A program made the translations under genes and the position numbers. From DASUXA01 sp036378155 (GTDB lineage: Bacteria > Actinomycetota > Actinomycetes > Mycobacteriales > Micromonosporaceae): 63,221 nt of DNA. Location of the stretch: the NCBI GenBank assembly GCA_036378155.1, contig DASUXA010000095.1, positions 1 through 63,221 of the forward strand, written 5' to 3'. The first letter of the stretch is position 1; each line of letters starts with the position of its first letter. Shown in pieces: positions 42,444-50,574 of this stretch. The notes beneath the pieces were generated by a model. It did not search any database and was not told the DNA's origin. It saw only the letters and a list, made by a program, of their open reading frames with translations.

Positions 42444-43346
42444 ATGGCCAGGACTCTGACCAAGGAGGACATCCGGGGCGTCTTCCCCCCGGCGCTGTCC
42501 ACGTTCGACGACAACGAAGATCTCGACCTCGACACCTTCCGGCGGGAGCTCGCGTACCTGCGGGACCTGGGCGCCACCGGTTTCGTGATCGGCGGGAGCA
42601 CCGGCGAGGGCCACGCGCTGACCCCTGCCGAGCTGCACACCCTGTGCCAGGTGGCGATCGACGAGGTGCGGGGCGAGATCCCGATCGTCGGCGGTGTCAT
42701 CACCACGTACACCCGTGACGCCATCGTCCGAGCCCAGGCGGCGCGGGACGCGGGCGCCGACGGGATCATGCTCACCCCGCCGATCTACCAGCCGCCGTCC
42801 GACGAGGGCATGGTCGACTACTACGACCGGGTATGGCGCGAGGTCGGTCTGCCGATCGTCATCTACAACGTGGTGCCGCGGGCACCGGTGACCCCGGAGC
42901 TGACCGAGCGGTTGGCTGACATCCCCGGCGTGATCGCCACCAAGGAGAGCATCGGGGGCAACCTGGAGACCCTCGGCCGGATCATCGAATCGGTCGGCGA
43001 CCGGATCGCGGTGACCTGGGCGCAGGACCCGCTGATGTTCCCCGGGTACGCCATGGGCGCCGTCGGCTCCATCTCCGGGATCAACACCATCCTCCCCGAA
43101 CACTCCATCCGGATGTTCGACGCGATCCAGCGCAACGACCTGGCGACCGCTGCCGCCATCCACTACCAGATGACGCCGGTCGCCCGGGCGATCGGGCTGG
43201 TGAACTGGCCCGCCGGCGTCAAGGCGGCGGTGAACCTGCAGGGCCGCAAGGTCGGGCTCGCCCGCCGCCCGTACGTGCCGCTCACCCCCGAGCAGCACAG
43301 CCGGCTCGAGCAGGCGCTCGACGCCTGCCGCACGGTCGCCGGTTAG
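42444..43346 (+). CDS. DapA/DHDPS-family pyruvate-dependent lyase (paralogue 2)
   Basis: 300 residues. IGGSTGEGHALTPAEL (about 49-64), Tyr in LPIVIYNVVPRAPV, and Schiff-base Lys in GVIATKESIGG (about 165) are intact. It is clearly diverged from the preceding paralogue (for example TLTKEDIRGVFPPALSTFD at the start), so the two probably act on different stereoisomers or successive intermediates. ATG 42444 has GAGAGGG upstream. It lies 92 bp after paralogue 1 and is followed by a structured spacer before the binding-protein gene. Confidence 0.88.
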   Translation: MARTLTKEDIRGVFPPALSTFDDNEDLDLDTFRRELAYLRDLGATGFVIGGSTGEGHALTPAELHTLCQVAIDEVRGEIPIVGGVITTYTRDAIVRAQAARDAGADGIMLTPPIYQPPSDEGMVDYYDRVWREVGLPIVIYNVVPRAPVTPELTERLADIPGVIATKESIGGNLETLGRIIESVGDRIAVTWAQDPLMFPGYAMGAVGSISGINTILPEHSIRMFDAIQRNDLATAAAIHYQMTPVARAIGLVNWPAGVKAAVNLQGRKVGLARRPYVPLTPEQHSRLEQALDACRTVAG

Positions 43347-43356
43347 CCCCTCGTCC

Positions 43357-43422
43357 GCGAACGTCCCACGGCCGCCCGTCGGCGGCCCGGCTCAATCACA
43401 CGCGACTGGATCGGACGTTCGC
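43357..43422 (+). other. Nested hairpin in the lyase / binding-protein spacer
   Basis: Outer 10-bp arms GCGAACGTCC (43357-43366) and GGACGTTCGC (43413-43422) are exact complements. Inside them GGCCGCC-CGTC-GGCGGCC (43370-43387) forms a perfect 7-bp hairpin. It begins 10 bp after the lyase stop and ends 32 bp before the binding-protein start. Possible roles: mRNA processing, 3'-end protection, or partial termination. Confidence 0.65.
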
Positions 43423-43454
43423 CCCCATTCGCAACGCACCCCTCAGAGGTGGAC

Positions 43455-44861
43455 ATGACCATGAACGAACAGCCTGACGGCGCCGAATCGCCGCAGGCGG
43501 ACCCCAAGCGGTACACACGGCGGCAGGCGCTGCGCTGGTCCGCCGGTACCCTCGGCGCGCTCGCCGCCGGCCCGACCCTGCTCGCCGGGTGCGGCAACGG
43601 CTCCTCGGGCAAGAAGTCCGGCGGTCGTAAGCACGTGTCGATGTGGCTGATGAAGTACTACGTCCCCGAGGCGAACACCGTCATCGAGAAGGCCGCCCAG
43701 GAAGCGGCCGACAAGGGCGGGTTCACGGTGGACATCCAGTGGCTGCCGTTCGAGAACTCCAGCTACGCCAAGTGGTCGGCGGCGGTACAGGCGAACCAGA
43801 TGCCCGACATCGGGATGCCGGTGGGCTACCCGGCGCAGTACTGGGCGATGGGCAAGGTCGTCGACGTGTCCGACCTGTTCGACGAGATCGGCAAGGACGG
43901 CGGCGGCTGGTTCGACTACGTCAAGGACGACCCGACGATCAACGGCAAGCAGTGGTGGATACCGCTGTTCAACGAGACGGCCTTCGGTTTCTACCGCAAG
44001 GACGTGTTCGCCGCGAAGGGCATCACGGCGCCGATCGGCGACCTCGATCAGTTGCTGCACGCCGCCCAGCAGGTGACCGATCCGGCGAAGAAGATGTACG
44101 GCCTGGGGCTGGCGATGTCGCACGGCGACTGGGCGCACAACCTTCCGCCCGTACTGTGGGCGTTCGGCGCCAGCCTGCAGGACAAGGACGGCAGGATCGT
44201 CAGCGATTCGCCGGAGTTCGTCGACGCCATCACCTGGTACACCGACCTGTACCTGAAGTACAAGGTCACCCCGCCGGGCGCGCCGAGCTGGACGCCGGCC
44301 AGCAACAACCAGGAGTACGCGGCGGGCACGATCGCGTTCGCCGCCAACACGGGCAGCATCCTCGGCACCATCCGCAAGGACAAGCCCGACATCCTGAAGA
44401 ACACGGTGCTCGGTCCGTGGGGCCAGCGCGGCGGCAACGGACCGTTCGCCGTCACCAACCTGCCCGGGGTGTTCATCACCAAGACTTCGAAGGCGCAGGA
44501 CGAGGCGAAGGCCGTGATCAAGTCGATCATGAGCCCGACGTACTACAAGCAGTTCCTCGTCGCCGCGCAGAGCAACTTCCTGCCGGTACTCAAGGGGTAC
44601 CTGGATCTGCCGTTCTTCACGCAGGACGCGCTGAACAGCCAGATCGTGAAGGAGATCCTGCCGGCTGCCCGTACCCGGTGGTGGCCGTACAAGGCGACGC
44701 CCACCTTCTCCGAGGTCGACAGCCAGGTCCTGTGGGGCAAGATGCTGCAGCGGATCACCACGCAGCACTGGTCGCCGAAGCAGGCGGTCGACGAGTTCAC
44801 CAAGGCCGCCAAGGACATCAACGACAAGTACCGGCAGCTCTACCCGAACCTGTACGGCTGA
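43455..44861 (+). CDS. Carbohydrate ABC transporter substrate-binding lipoprotein (MalE/UgpB type)
   Basis: 468 residues. Signal region with a twin-arginine (TRRQALRWSAGTLG) and a lipobox LLAGC at about residue 43, so it is probably exported and lipid-anchored outside the membrane. The mature part is a cluster B extracellular binding protein (VSMWLMKYYVPEANTVIEK, NKSxx-free). It captures the island's sugar or oligosaccharide for the two permeases encoded next. GAGGTGG precedes ATG 43455, with in-frame ATG 43461 as an alternative. Hairpins lie on both sides of the gene, which may raise its level relative to the permeases. Confidence 0.92.
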   Translation: MTMNEQPDGAESPQADPKRYTRRQALRWSAGTLGALAAGPTLLAGCGNGSSGKKSGGRKHVSMWLMKYYVPEANTVIEKAAQEAADKGGFTVDIQWLPFENSSYAKWSAAVQANQMPDIGMPVGYPAQYWAMGKVVDVSDLFDEIGKDGGGWFDYVKDDPTINGKQWWIPLFNETAFGFYRKDVFAAKGITAPIGDLDQLLHAAQQVTDPAKKMYGLGLAMSHGDWAHNLPPVLWAFGASLQDKDGRIVSDSPEFVDAITWYTDLYLKYKVTPPGAPSWTPASNNQEYAAGTIAFAANTGSILGTIRKDKPDILKNTVLGPWGQRGGNGPFAVTNLPGVFITKTSKAQDEAKAVIKSIMSPTYYKQFLVAAQSNFLPVLKGYLDLPFFTQDALNSQIVKEILPAARTRWWPYKATPTFSEVDSQVLWGKMLQRITTQHWSPKQAVDEFTKAAKDINDKYRQLYPNLYG

Positions 44862-44877
44862 CGGATCGGAGCTTTCG

Positions 44878-45828
44878 GTGACTGACGAGTCGCAACTGTC
44901 GGTCCTGTCGTCGGTGGGCGCGGCGCGCCGCGCCCACCGACGACAGTCGCCCCGGCGCCGCCGCGAGGCAGTGCTCGGTTACGCCTTCCTCGCGCCCGTG
45001 ACGCTCGTCCTCCTCGCGTTGCTCGGGTACCCGCTGGTCAAGGCGCTCATCATGAGCCTGCACCGGCAGTACGTCGGCTTCGACGTGGCGCCGTTCGTCG
45101 GGCTGCGCAACTACGTCGACATCGTGCACGACCCGACGTACTGGCACGCGTTCCAGAACACGATCGTCTTCACCGTGGCGTCCGTCGTTCTCAAACTGGG
45201 GCTCGGTCTGCTCACGGCGATCGTGCTCAACCGTGAGTTCCGAGGTCGCGGGCTCGCCCGCAGCGTCGTCCTGATTCCGTGGGCGCTGCCCACGGTGGTG
45301 ACGGTGCTGGTGTGGAGCTGGATGTACAACGACTCGTTCGGCCTGGTCAACCACCTGCTCAGCGGACTGCACCTGGCGAAGCCGCACAGTTGGCTGGGCG
45401 ACCCGTCCACCGCGATGCCCGCCGTCGTCGTCGTCGACGTCTGGCGCGGCTTTCCGTTCTTCGCGCTGATCCTGCTCGCCGGGTTGCAGGGCATTCCCGA
45501 GGAGTTGTACGAGGTGGCGTCGATCGACGGGGCGGGGCGGTGGCGCCAGTTCCGGTACGTCACCTGGCCGGGTATCGCCACGGTGGCGCTGGTCGTGACG
45601 CTGCTGTCGACGATCTGGACGCTCAACGAGTTCTCGCTGATCTGGGTCCTCACCCAGGGCGGTCCCGGAGACGCGACGACTGTCCTGTCCGTGCTCACCT
45701 TCAAGGCCGCGTTCCTCGGCAACAAGCTCAGCTACGGAGTAGCCGTGTCAGCAACCCTGCTACCGATCGTCGTCCTGCTGATCCTCGCGCTGGTCCGCGC
45801 GGTCAACCGCCGGGAGGCGACGACATGA
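44878..45828 (+). CDS. Carbohydrate ABC transporter permease (MalF/UgpA type)
   Basis: 316 residues, six transmembrane helices starting at about residue 35 (VTLVLLALLGYPLVKALIMSL). The EAA loop EELYEVASIDGAGRWRQFRY (about 205-225) contacts the ATPase. GTG 44878 has CGGAGC upstream. Codons 10-23 lie in a 42-bp perfect DNA palindrome, so the mRNA start region folds strongly. It couples to the next permease by an ATGA overlap. No ATPase gene is present in this operon; a shared MsiK-like ATPase elsewhere would be needed, as in streptomycetes. Confidence 0.93.
   Translation: MTDESQLSVLSSVGAARRAHRRQSPRRRREAVLGYAFLAPVTLVLLALLGYPLVKALIMSLHRQYVGFDVAPFVGLRNYVDIVHDPTYWHAFQNTIVFTVASVVLKLGLGLLTAIVLNREFRGRGLARSVVLIPWALPTVVTVLVWSWMYNDSFGLVNHLLSGLHLAKPHSWLGDPSTAMPAVVVVDVWRGFPFFALILLAGLQGIPEELYEVASIDGAGRWRQFRYVTWPGIATVALVVTLLSTIWTLNEFSLIWVLTQGGPGDATTVLSVLTFKAAFLGNKLSYGVAVSATLLPIVVLLILALVRAVNRREATT
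44905..44946. repeat. 42-bp perfect palindrome inside the permease 5' coding region
   Basis: Two 21-bp arms beginning CTGTCGTCGGTGGGCGCGGC with no spacer, reading identically on both strands. It starts 27 nt after the permease GTG and 44 nt after the binding-protein stop. It encodes the hydrophilic stretch LSSVGAARRAHRRQ before the first membrane helix. Confidence 0.95.
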
Positions 45829-46685
45829 GCCGCGCCGTCCGCACGCGCACCATGAAGGCGGAGCGCCGGGGCTCGGCGGTCCGGTCCGGCGTCGTGCTCG
45901 CCCTGATCCTGATCGGCGTGCTGCTGCCGGTGTACTGGATGGTGCTCACCTCGATCAAGCCGAACTCCGAGCTGTACGACGCGAAGTCGATCATGGTCGT
46001 GCACCACCCGACCGCGACGCACTACGTCGACCTGTTCGCGACCACCGACTTCGCGCGGCAACTGGTCAACAGTTTCGTGGTGGCCACCTCGGCGACCGTG
46101 ATCACCGTCGTGGTCGGCACGCTCGGCGCGTACAGCATCGCCCACCTCAGGTACCGGGGGCGCAGCACCGCCGCGGCGGGCATCTTCTTCGCCTACCTGG
46201 TGCCGCCCACGTTGCTGCTGATCCCGCTGTACACCGTGTTCGCCCAGTTGGACATCCTCAACCGGTGGGCGGGTCTGATCCTGGCGTACCTGACGCTCAC
46301 CGTGCCGTTCTGCACCTGGATGCTGCGGGGTTACCTGCAGAACGTCCCGTGGGAGCTGGAGGAGGCGGCGATGGTGGACGGCTGCGGTCGCCTGCGGGCG
46401 TTGCGCAGCGTGGTGCTGCCGTTGATCGCGCCGGGTCTGACCGCGGGAGCGCTGTTCTCGTTCACCCTCGCCTGGAACGAGTACCTCTACGCGTTCGTGT
46501 TCACCAACAAGTCGACCGCGGCGACCGCGCCCGTGGGACTCGCTTCGCTGGTGCTCGGTGACGTGTTCCTGTGGGGACAGATCATGGCCGGCGCCGTGGT
46601 GACCGCGATCCCGATCCTGCTCATCTACCTGTTCGGGCAGCGGTTCGTGGTCGGCGGGCTCACCGCGGGCGCGGTCAAGGGGTAG
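45825..46685 (+). CDS. Carbohydrate ABC transporter permease (MalG/UgpE type)
   Basis: 286 residues with six transmembrane helices; the first is at about 22-42. The EAA motif EEAAMVDGCGRLRALRSVVLP (about 185-205) and the C-terminal GAVKG ending are typical of MalG-type subunits. Start ATG overlaps the partner's stop. It is the last gene of the dapA-like operon; three imperfect GCGACG/CGTCGC repeats and then a 19-bp-stem terminator follow. Confidence 0.93.
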   Translation: MSRAVRTRTMKAERRGSAVRSGVVLALILIGVLLPVYWMVLTSIKPNSELYDAKSIMVVHHPTATHYVDLFATTDFARQLVNSFVVATSATVITVVVGTLGAYSIAHLRYRGRSTAAAGIFFAYLVPPTLLLIPLYTVFAQLDILNRWAGLILAYLTLTVPFCTWMLRGYLQNVPWELEEAAMVDGCGRLRALRSVVLPLIAPGLTAGALFSFTLAWNEYLYAFVFTNKSTAATAPVGLASLVLGDVFLWGQIMAGAVVTAIPILLIYLFGQRFVVGGLTAGAVKG

Positions 46686-46800
46686 CGCGACGTCCGCGTC
46701 GCCCGGCTGGCACCGCGACGTTTGCGTCGCGTCCCGCCGTGGCGGCGCGACCCCTGCGTCGCGCGGTGGCGGCGTCCCCCCGCGTCGTCACCATCCCCAC
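46686..46800. repeat. Three imperfect GCGACG-N-CGTCGC hairpin repeats after the permease stop
   Basis: Copies around 46687-46704 (GCGACGTCCGCGTCGC), 46713-46731 (CGCGACGTTTGCGTCGCG) and 46745-46766 (GCGCGACCCCTGCGTCGCGC). Each can form a short hairpin, and no gene is present. Confidence 0.6.
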
Positions 46801-46842
46801 ACATGTGTACCGGGAGCCCGACAGGGCTCCCGGTACACATGT
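46801..46842. terminator. Bidirectional terminator, 19-bp perfect stem
   Basis: ACATGTGTACCGGGAGCCC, loop GACA, then the exact complement. It sits between the convergent permease operon and the isomerase gene. Confidence 0.92.
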
Positions 46843-46856
46843 CGGCGCGTGCCGGG

Positions 46857-47636
46857 TCAGTCGCCGGCGGGGGAGAGCAGCGGGCGGAAGTACCGGATGG
46901 CGCGCTGCACGTCCTCGTACTCGTGCGAGCGGTCCTTCGGCTCGTACTCCACCGAGCAGTAGCCGTCGAATCCGGTCGCGTGCACTGTCCGGATGATCTC
47001 CGGATAGTCCAGTCCGGCGTCGCCGCCCTCCTCGGTCATCTCCCAGATCTTCAGGTCCAGCCAGACCGCCCGATCGGCGGTGGCGACCACGCTCGTCATG
47101 CCGTCGAGGTAGTTGCCCGGGTCCAGCAGCAGCCCCAGCGCCGGGTGCTGGACGGCGTCGAGTACCGCGAGCACCTGTTCGGAGGTCTGCAGGAAACCGC
47201 CGTGGTTGTGGTTCTCGATGATGAGCTGGACGCCGTACTCTCCGGCCCGATCGGCGGCGCGCCGCAGGGTGTCGAGCATCGTCTTCCAGTCCCGCTCGTA
47301 GTCGTCCTTGGGCCAGCCCGCGTACACCCGGATGCGGGGCGCGCCCAGGAAGGTGGCGGCGCGCAGCACCGTGTCCATGTAGCGCAACTGCCCCTCGCTG
47401 TCCGGGTCACCGAAGTCGTTCACGCACCGCAGCGCGGAGAACGGCATGGTGGCGCGGATGGACGCCTCCTTGACCGGTCGCAGCGCGTCCTCGCTCAGCT
47501 CCGGCAGGTACCGGGTGTTGAGGTCGACGGCGTCGACGTCGAGCCCGCCCATCGCCGTGACGAACTGCGCGGTGTCCCATTCGCCGGATCGGATTTTCTG
47601 GTCGAACGACCAGGCGCTGACCGAAAGTTTCATCAT
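46857..47636 (-). CDS. Sugar phosphate isomerase/epimerase (xylose isomerase-like TIM barrel)
   Basis: 259 residues. Metal-binding barrel residues are visible: Glu in LIIENHNHGGFL (about 140), Asp and Asn in GLLLDPGNYLDG, His or Lys in AVWLDLKIWEM, and Glu in GYCSVEYEPKD near the end. Related enzymes include hydroxypyruvate isomerase, tagatose epimerase and inosose dehydratase. It is the last gene of the SDR operon. The substrate would be a ketose or keto acid made by the dehydrogenases upstream. No SD stronger than AATGATG-type sequence is visible for ATG 47636. Confidence 0.88.
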   Translation of the reverse strand: MMKLSVSAWSFDQKIRSGEWDTAQFVTAMGGLDVDAVDLNTRYLPELSEDALRPVKEASIRATMPFSALRCVNDFGDPDSEGQLRYMDTVLRAATFLGAPRIRVYAGWPKDDYERDWKTMLDTLRRAADRAGEYGVQLIIENHNHGGFLQTSEQVLAVLDAVQHPALGLLLDPGNYLDGMTSVVATADRAVWLDLKIWEMTEEGGDAGLDYPEIIRTVHATGFDGYCSVEYEPKDRSHEYEDVQRAIRYFRPLLSPAGD

Positions 47637-47660
47637 TGATCCATCTCTGCCGATACTTGT

Positions 47661-48782
47661 CTACTGATCCGACGGGCTGACGGTCACCTTGGTGACCGGT
47701 TCGCCGTCGAGGGTGTACGCGCCGCCCAGCGACCGCAGTCCGTCCTCCGTGCGGTGCAGCGGCAGCCGGTGGCTGACCAGCGGCGCGATCGAGTCGCCGA
47801 GCCGCTCCAGCAGGCGGCCGGCGATGGTGAAGTCGCGTAGGGTGCGGCCCCGCACGCCGATGATCTGGCGACGCCAGCGCTGCAGGTCGAGGTGCGGGTT
47901 GAAGCGCGCCTCGCCCACGTCGGCGGCGGCGCCCGCCTCCATCAGCACCCCGGACGGCTTGAGATAGGTGAGTCCTTCACGCACCGCGGACGGCACGCCC
48001 GCGATCTCGTAGGCGACGTCGGCGCCGTGCCCGCCGACCGTGTGCTCGCGCACGATCCGGCCGCGCTCTTCGGCGTCGGGTACCTCGGCGATGTCGACGG
48101 TGACGTCGGCGCCCATCTCGCGCGCCAGCTTCAACCGCTCCGGCGGACCGCCGACGGCGATCACGGTGGCGGCTCCGCCCAGCTTCGCCACGGCGACGGT
48201 GAGCAGACCGATCGCGCCGGTGCCCTGGACCACGACCTCGGCGCCGAGGAGCGGGGGTCCGCCCATCACCATCTGTACCGCGACGCTGAGCGGTTCGTGC
48301 AGCACGGCAGCCGACGCCGACACCGACGTCGTGAACAGCGTCCGGCTTTCTGGCGGGGACAGCACGAGGTACCGCGCCAGACCGCCGCCGAACAGCCCGA
48401 CCGGGCGGCCGTCCACGAGCACGCTGTTCGCGGTGCGGTACCGGCACATCCACGGCGCGGCGAGTTCCGCGCATTCGTAGCAGCGACCGCACTCTCCGAA
48501 ATAGGCGGTGGTCATCACTACCCGGTCGCCTTCGCGTACCGGCAGACCGAGGACGTCCCGGTGACCCGCGGGATGGCGGACCACGGTGCCGACGTTCTCG
48601 TGCCCGAGCAGCAGCGGGAAGCTCGCCCCGACCCACTCGCCCCGGTACACGTGCAGGTCGCTGCCGCACAAGCCGGTCAGCTCGATTTCGATCACCACGT
48701 CGTCGGGTCCCGCCGTCACCGGCCATTCGCGGATCTCGAAGGGTCCGTTCTGTTTGGTGAGTACCGCGCCGATATTGTTCAC
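47661..48782 (-). CDS. Zinc-dependent medium-chain alcohol/polyol dehydrogenase
   Basis: 373 residues. Catalytic zinc: Cys in LTGLCGSDLHVYRG and His-Glu in LLGHENVGTVV. Structural zinc: four Cys in GECGRCYECAELAAPWMC. NAD site VVQGTGAIGLLTVAVAKLGG. The threonine/sorbitol dehydrogenase branch of the MDR family is the best match, oxidising a polyol or sugar hydroxyl. GTG 48782 overlaps the stop of the thiamine-diphosphate enzyme gene (GTGA), so it is translationally coupled. Third gene after the IclR regulator. Confidence 0.9.
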   Translation of the reverse strand: MNNIGAVLTKQNGPFEIREWPVTAGPDDVVIEIELTGLCGSDLHVYRGEWVGASFPLLLGHENVGTVVRHPAGHRDVLGLPVREGDRVVMTTAYFGECGRCYECAELAAPWMCRYRTANSVLVDGRPVGLFGGGLARYLVLSPPESRTLFTTSVSASAAVLHEPLSVAVQMVMGGPPLLGAEVVVQGTGAIGLLTVAVAKLGGAATVIAVGGPPERLKLAREMGADVTVDIAEVPDAEERGRIVREHTVGGHGADVAYEIAGVPSAVREGLTYLKPSGVLMEAGAAADVGEARFNPHLDLQRWRRQIIGVRGRTLRDFTIAGRLLERLGDSIAPLVSHRLPLHRTEDGLRSLGGAYTLDGEPVTKVTVSPSDQ

Positions 48783-50563
48783 GATCGTTCCTTTGCGGAG
48801 AGGGGAGCCGGCGAGGTGTCGGGTCGGCCGGCCATGATGTCGTTGACGTCCCAGTGACCGGTCGCGTTGGCGGGCGGCTTTCCGTGGGTGGGTACGTGCA
48901 GCAGGTGGTTGCCGCCGCGCTCCAGCCAGCGGCGCACCGCGTCGCCGAGCCCGTCCAGGTCGTCGATGTGCTCGCCGGTCCCGCCGTACGCCCGGATCAG
49001 CCCGATGTAGTCGATCTGGTACGGCGACCCGTCCGCGTGTTCGAAGTCGGTGACCAGTCGGCGCCCGAAGTGTCGGTCCTGGTAGACGCCGATGGACTGG
49101 TACCCGCCGTTGTCGAGGACCACCCACAGCACGTCCAGCCCGTACGCGATCGCGGTGGACACGGCGGAGACGGTCGAGTTGAACGCGCCGTCACCGATGA
49201 CGCCCACCACGGGTCGGCGTCCCGCCGCCCGTTTCGCGCCCACCGCCGCCGCGGTTTCCCAGCCCATCGTGGAGAAGCCGCTGGCGACGAGCATTCCGCG
49301 CGGCGACCGGACCGGGTAGTGCTGCCCGACGAGGTGGCGTACGCCCACCCCGGTGACGAGCACGGCGTCGGCGGGCAGCGCCGCGCTCAGCGCGCCCAGG
49401 ACCGCGGCGGGCTGGAACGGGGCGACGCGGTGTTCCGCGGTCGGCTGGATGCGCTCGCGCCACTGGTCGCGCTGCCGCGCCAGTTCCCGGATCCAGTCGC
49501 CGGTACGCGTGCCGGCGTCCGCCGGCGCGTGCTCGGCGAGCTGGGCGAGAGCGGTCGCGGCGTCGGCGACAGCGCCGAGCCGGACCGGGTACAGCCGCCC
49601 GATCTCCGCCGGGTCGATGTCGATCTGGAGCAGGTCGCAGGAGTCCGGGTCGAGGAACGACGAGCGGCGCCACGAACTGGTGTCCATCTCCGGGAACCGG
49701 GTGCCTACCGCGAGGACCACGTCCGCCTGCTTGATCGCGGTATTCGCCGGCTGGGTGCCGACCACGCCGGTGAAGCCGAGCGCGAGGTCGTGGTCCTCCG
49801 GGATGACACCCTGCGCGACCATGGTGGTCACCACCGGCGCCTGGTACCGCTCGGCGACCGCGATCAGCGCCTCGGTCGCCTCCGACACCACCGCGCCGCC
49901 CCCGGCGAGGATGACCGGGCGTTCCGCCCGTGCCAGCCGCTCGGCGAAGGCGAGCACCTCGGGCTGCGACAGCGCGGCTCCGGTGGTCGGGCGGGGCGGC
50001 GGGATCTGGTAGTCGTCCTCGACGCCGAGCAGGTCGAGCGGTACGTGCACGTGTACCGGCCCGGGCGAACCCGACAGCGCGTCGTCCCAGGCGCGTGCCA
50101 CGGTGTGCGGAATCGCCAGGTGGTCGCGTACCGGGTAGGAGCGCTTGACGATCGGCCGGGTGACCAGGTGCTGGTCGTCGGTGCCGTGCCCGTCGATCTC
50201 CTGGTACGCGCCGAGACCGACGTACCGGCTGGGCGGCGCGCCGGAGATGACCACGACGGCGGAGGAGTCGGCGGCGGCGTCCCCCAGCGCCGTGGTGGTG
50301 TTCAGCGCACCTGGTCCGAGCGTCGTCACCACCACGCCGGGCTTGTGGCTGGTGCGGTAGTACGCGTCGGCGGCGTGCACGGCGACCTGCTCGTGGTGGA
50401 CCGTGACGAACTGGATGCCCGACTCGACGAACGCGTCGAGCAGGGTGAGGTCGCCGTGCCCACACATCCCGAACACGGTGTCGACGCCTCGTTCGACGAG
50501 GACCCGGACGAGGGCGTCCGCCGCCCGGCCCTTCAACTGGGTACTGCCTCGCGTTTGGCTCAT
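48779..50563 (-). CDS. Thiamine-diphosphate-dependent enzyme, acetolactate-synthase-like (1)
   Basis: 594 residues with three domains. The TPP-activating Glu is in TVHHEQVAVHAADAYYR (about residue 60), and the C-terminal diphosphate/Mg motif is GVIGDGAFNSTVSAVSTAI then VVLDNGGY. It has the size of an acetolactate synthase large subunit, but no regulatory subunit gene is adjacent and the operon is catabolic, so a carboligase or a decarboxylase of a 2-keto acid or aldehyde (glyoxylate carboligase or sulfoacetaldehyde acetyltransferase type) is more likely. AAGGA lies upstream of ATG 50563. The SDR gene ends 11 bp before it. Confidence 0.85.
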   Translation of the reverse strand: MSQTRGSTQLKGRAADALVRVLVERGVDTVFGMCGHGDLTLLDAFVESGIQFVTVHHEQVAVHAADAYYRTSHKPGVVVTTLGPGALNTTTALGDAAADSSAVVVISGAPPSRYVGLGAYQEIDGHGTDDQHLVTRPIVKRSYPVRDHLAIPHTVARAWDDALSGSPGPVHVHVPLDLLGVEDDYQIPPPRPTTGAALSQPEVLAFAERLARAERPVILAGGGAVVSEATEALIAVAERYQAPVVTTMVAQGVIPEDHDLALGFTGVVGTQPANTAIKQADVVLAVGTRFPEMDTSSWRRSSFLDPDSCDLLQIDIDPAEIGRLYPVRLGAVADAATALAQLAEHAPADAGTRTGDWIRELARQRDQWRERIQPTAEHRVAPFQPAAVLGALSAALPADAVLVTGVGVRHLVGQHYPVRSPRGMLVASGFSTMGWETAAAVGAKRAAGRRPVVGVIGDGAFNSTVSAVSTAIAYGLDVLWVVLDNGGYQSIGVYQDRHFGRRLVTDFEHADGSPYQIDYIGLIRAYGGTGEHIDDLDGLGDAVRRWLERGGNHLLHVPTHGKPPANATGHWDVNDIMAGRPDTSPAPLSAKERS

Positions 50564-50574
50564 GGCTGCGTCCT

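Noticed and set aside
41467..43346. Assignment of the two lyases as lysine-biosynthetic DapA
   Set aside because: The operon contains a sugar importer and shares the island operator, with no other dap gene.
46801..46842. The ACATGTGTACC inverted repeat as another island operator
   Set aside because: It has a 19-bp stem and loop, lies between convergent genes, and lacks the TGTnACCGGTnACA core.
48779..50563. Assignment as biosynthetic acetolactate synthase (IlvB)
   Set aside because: No IlvN or IlvC neighbour, and it is coupled to sugar dehydrogenases under a catabolic operator.
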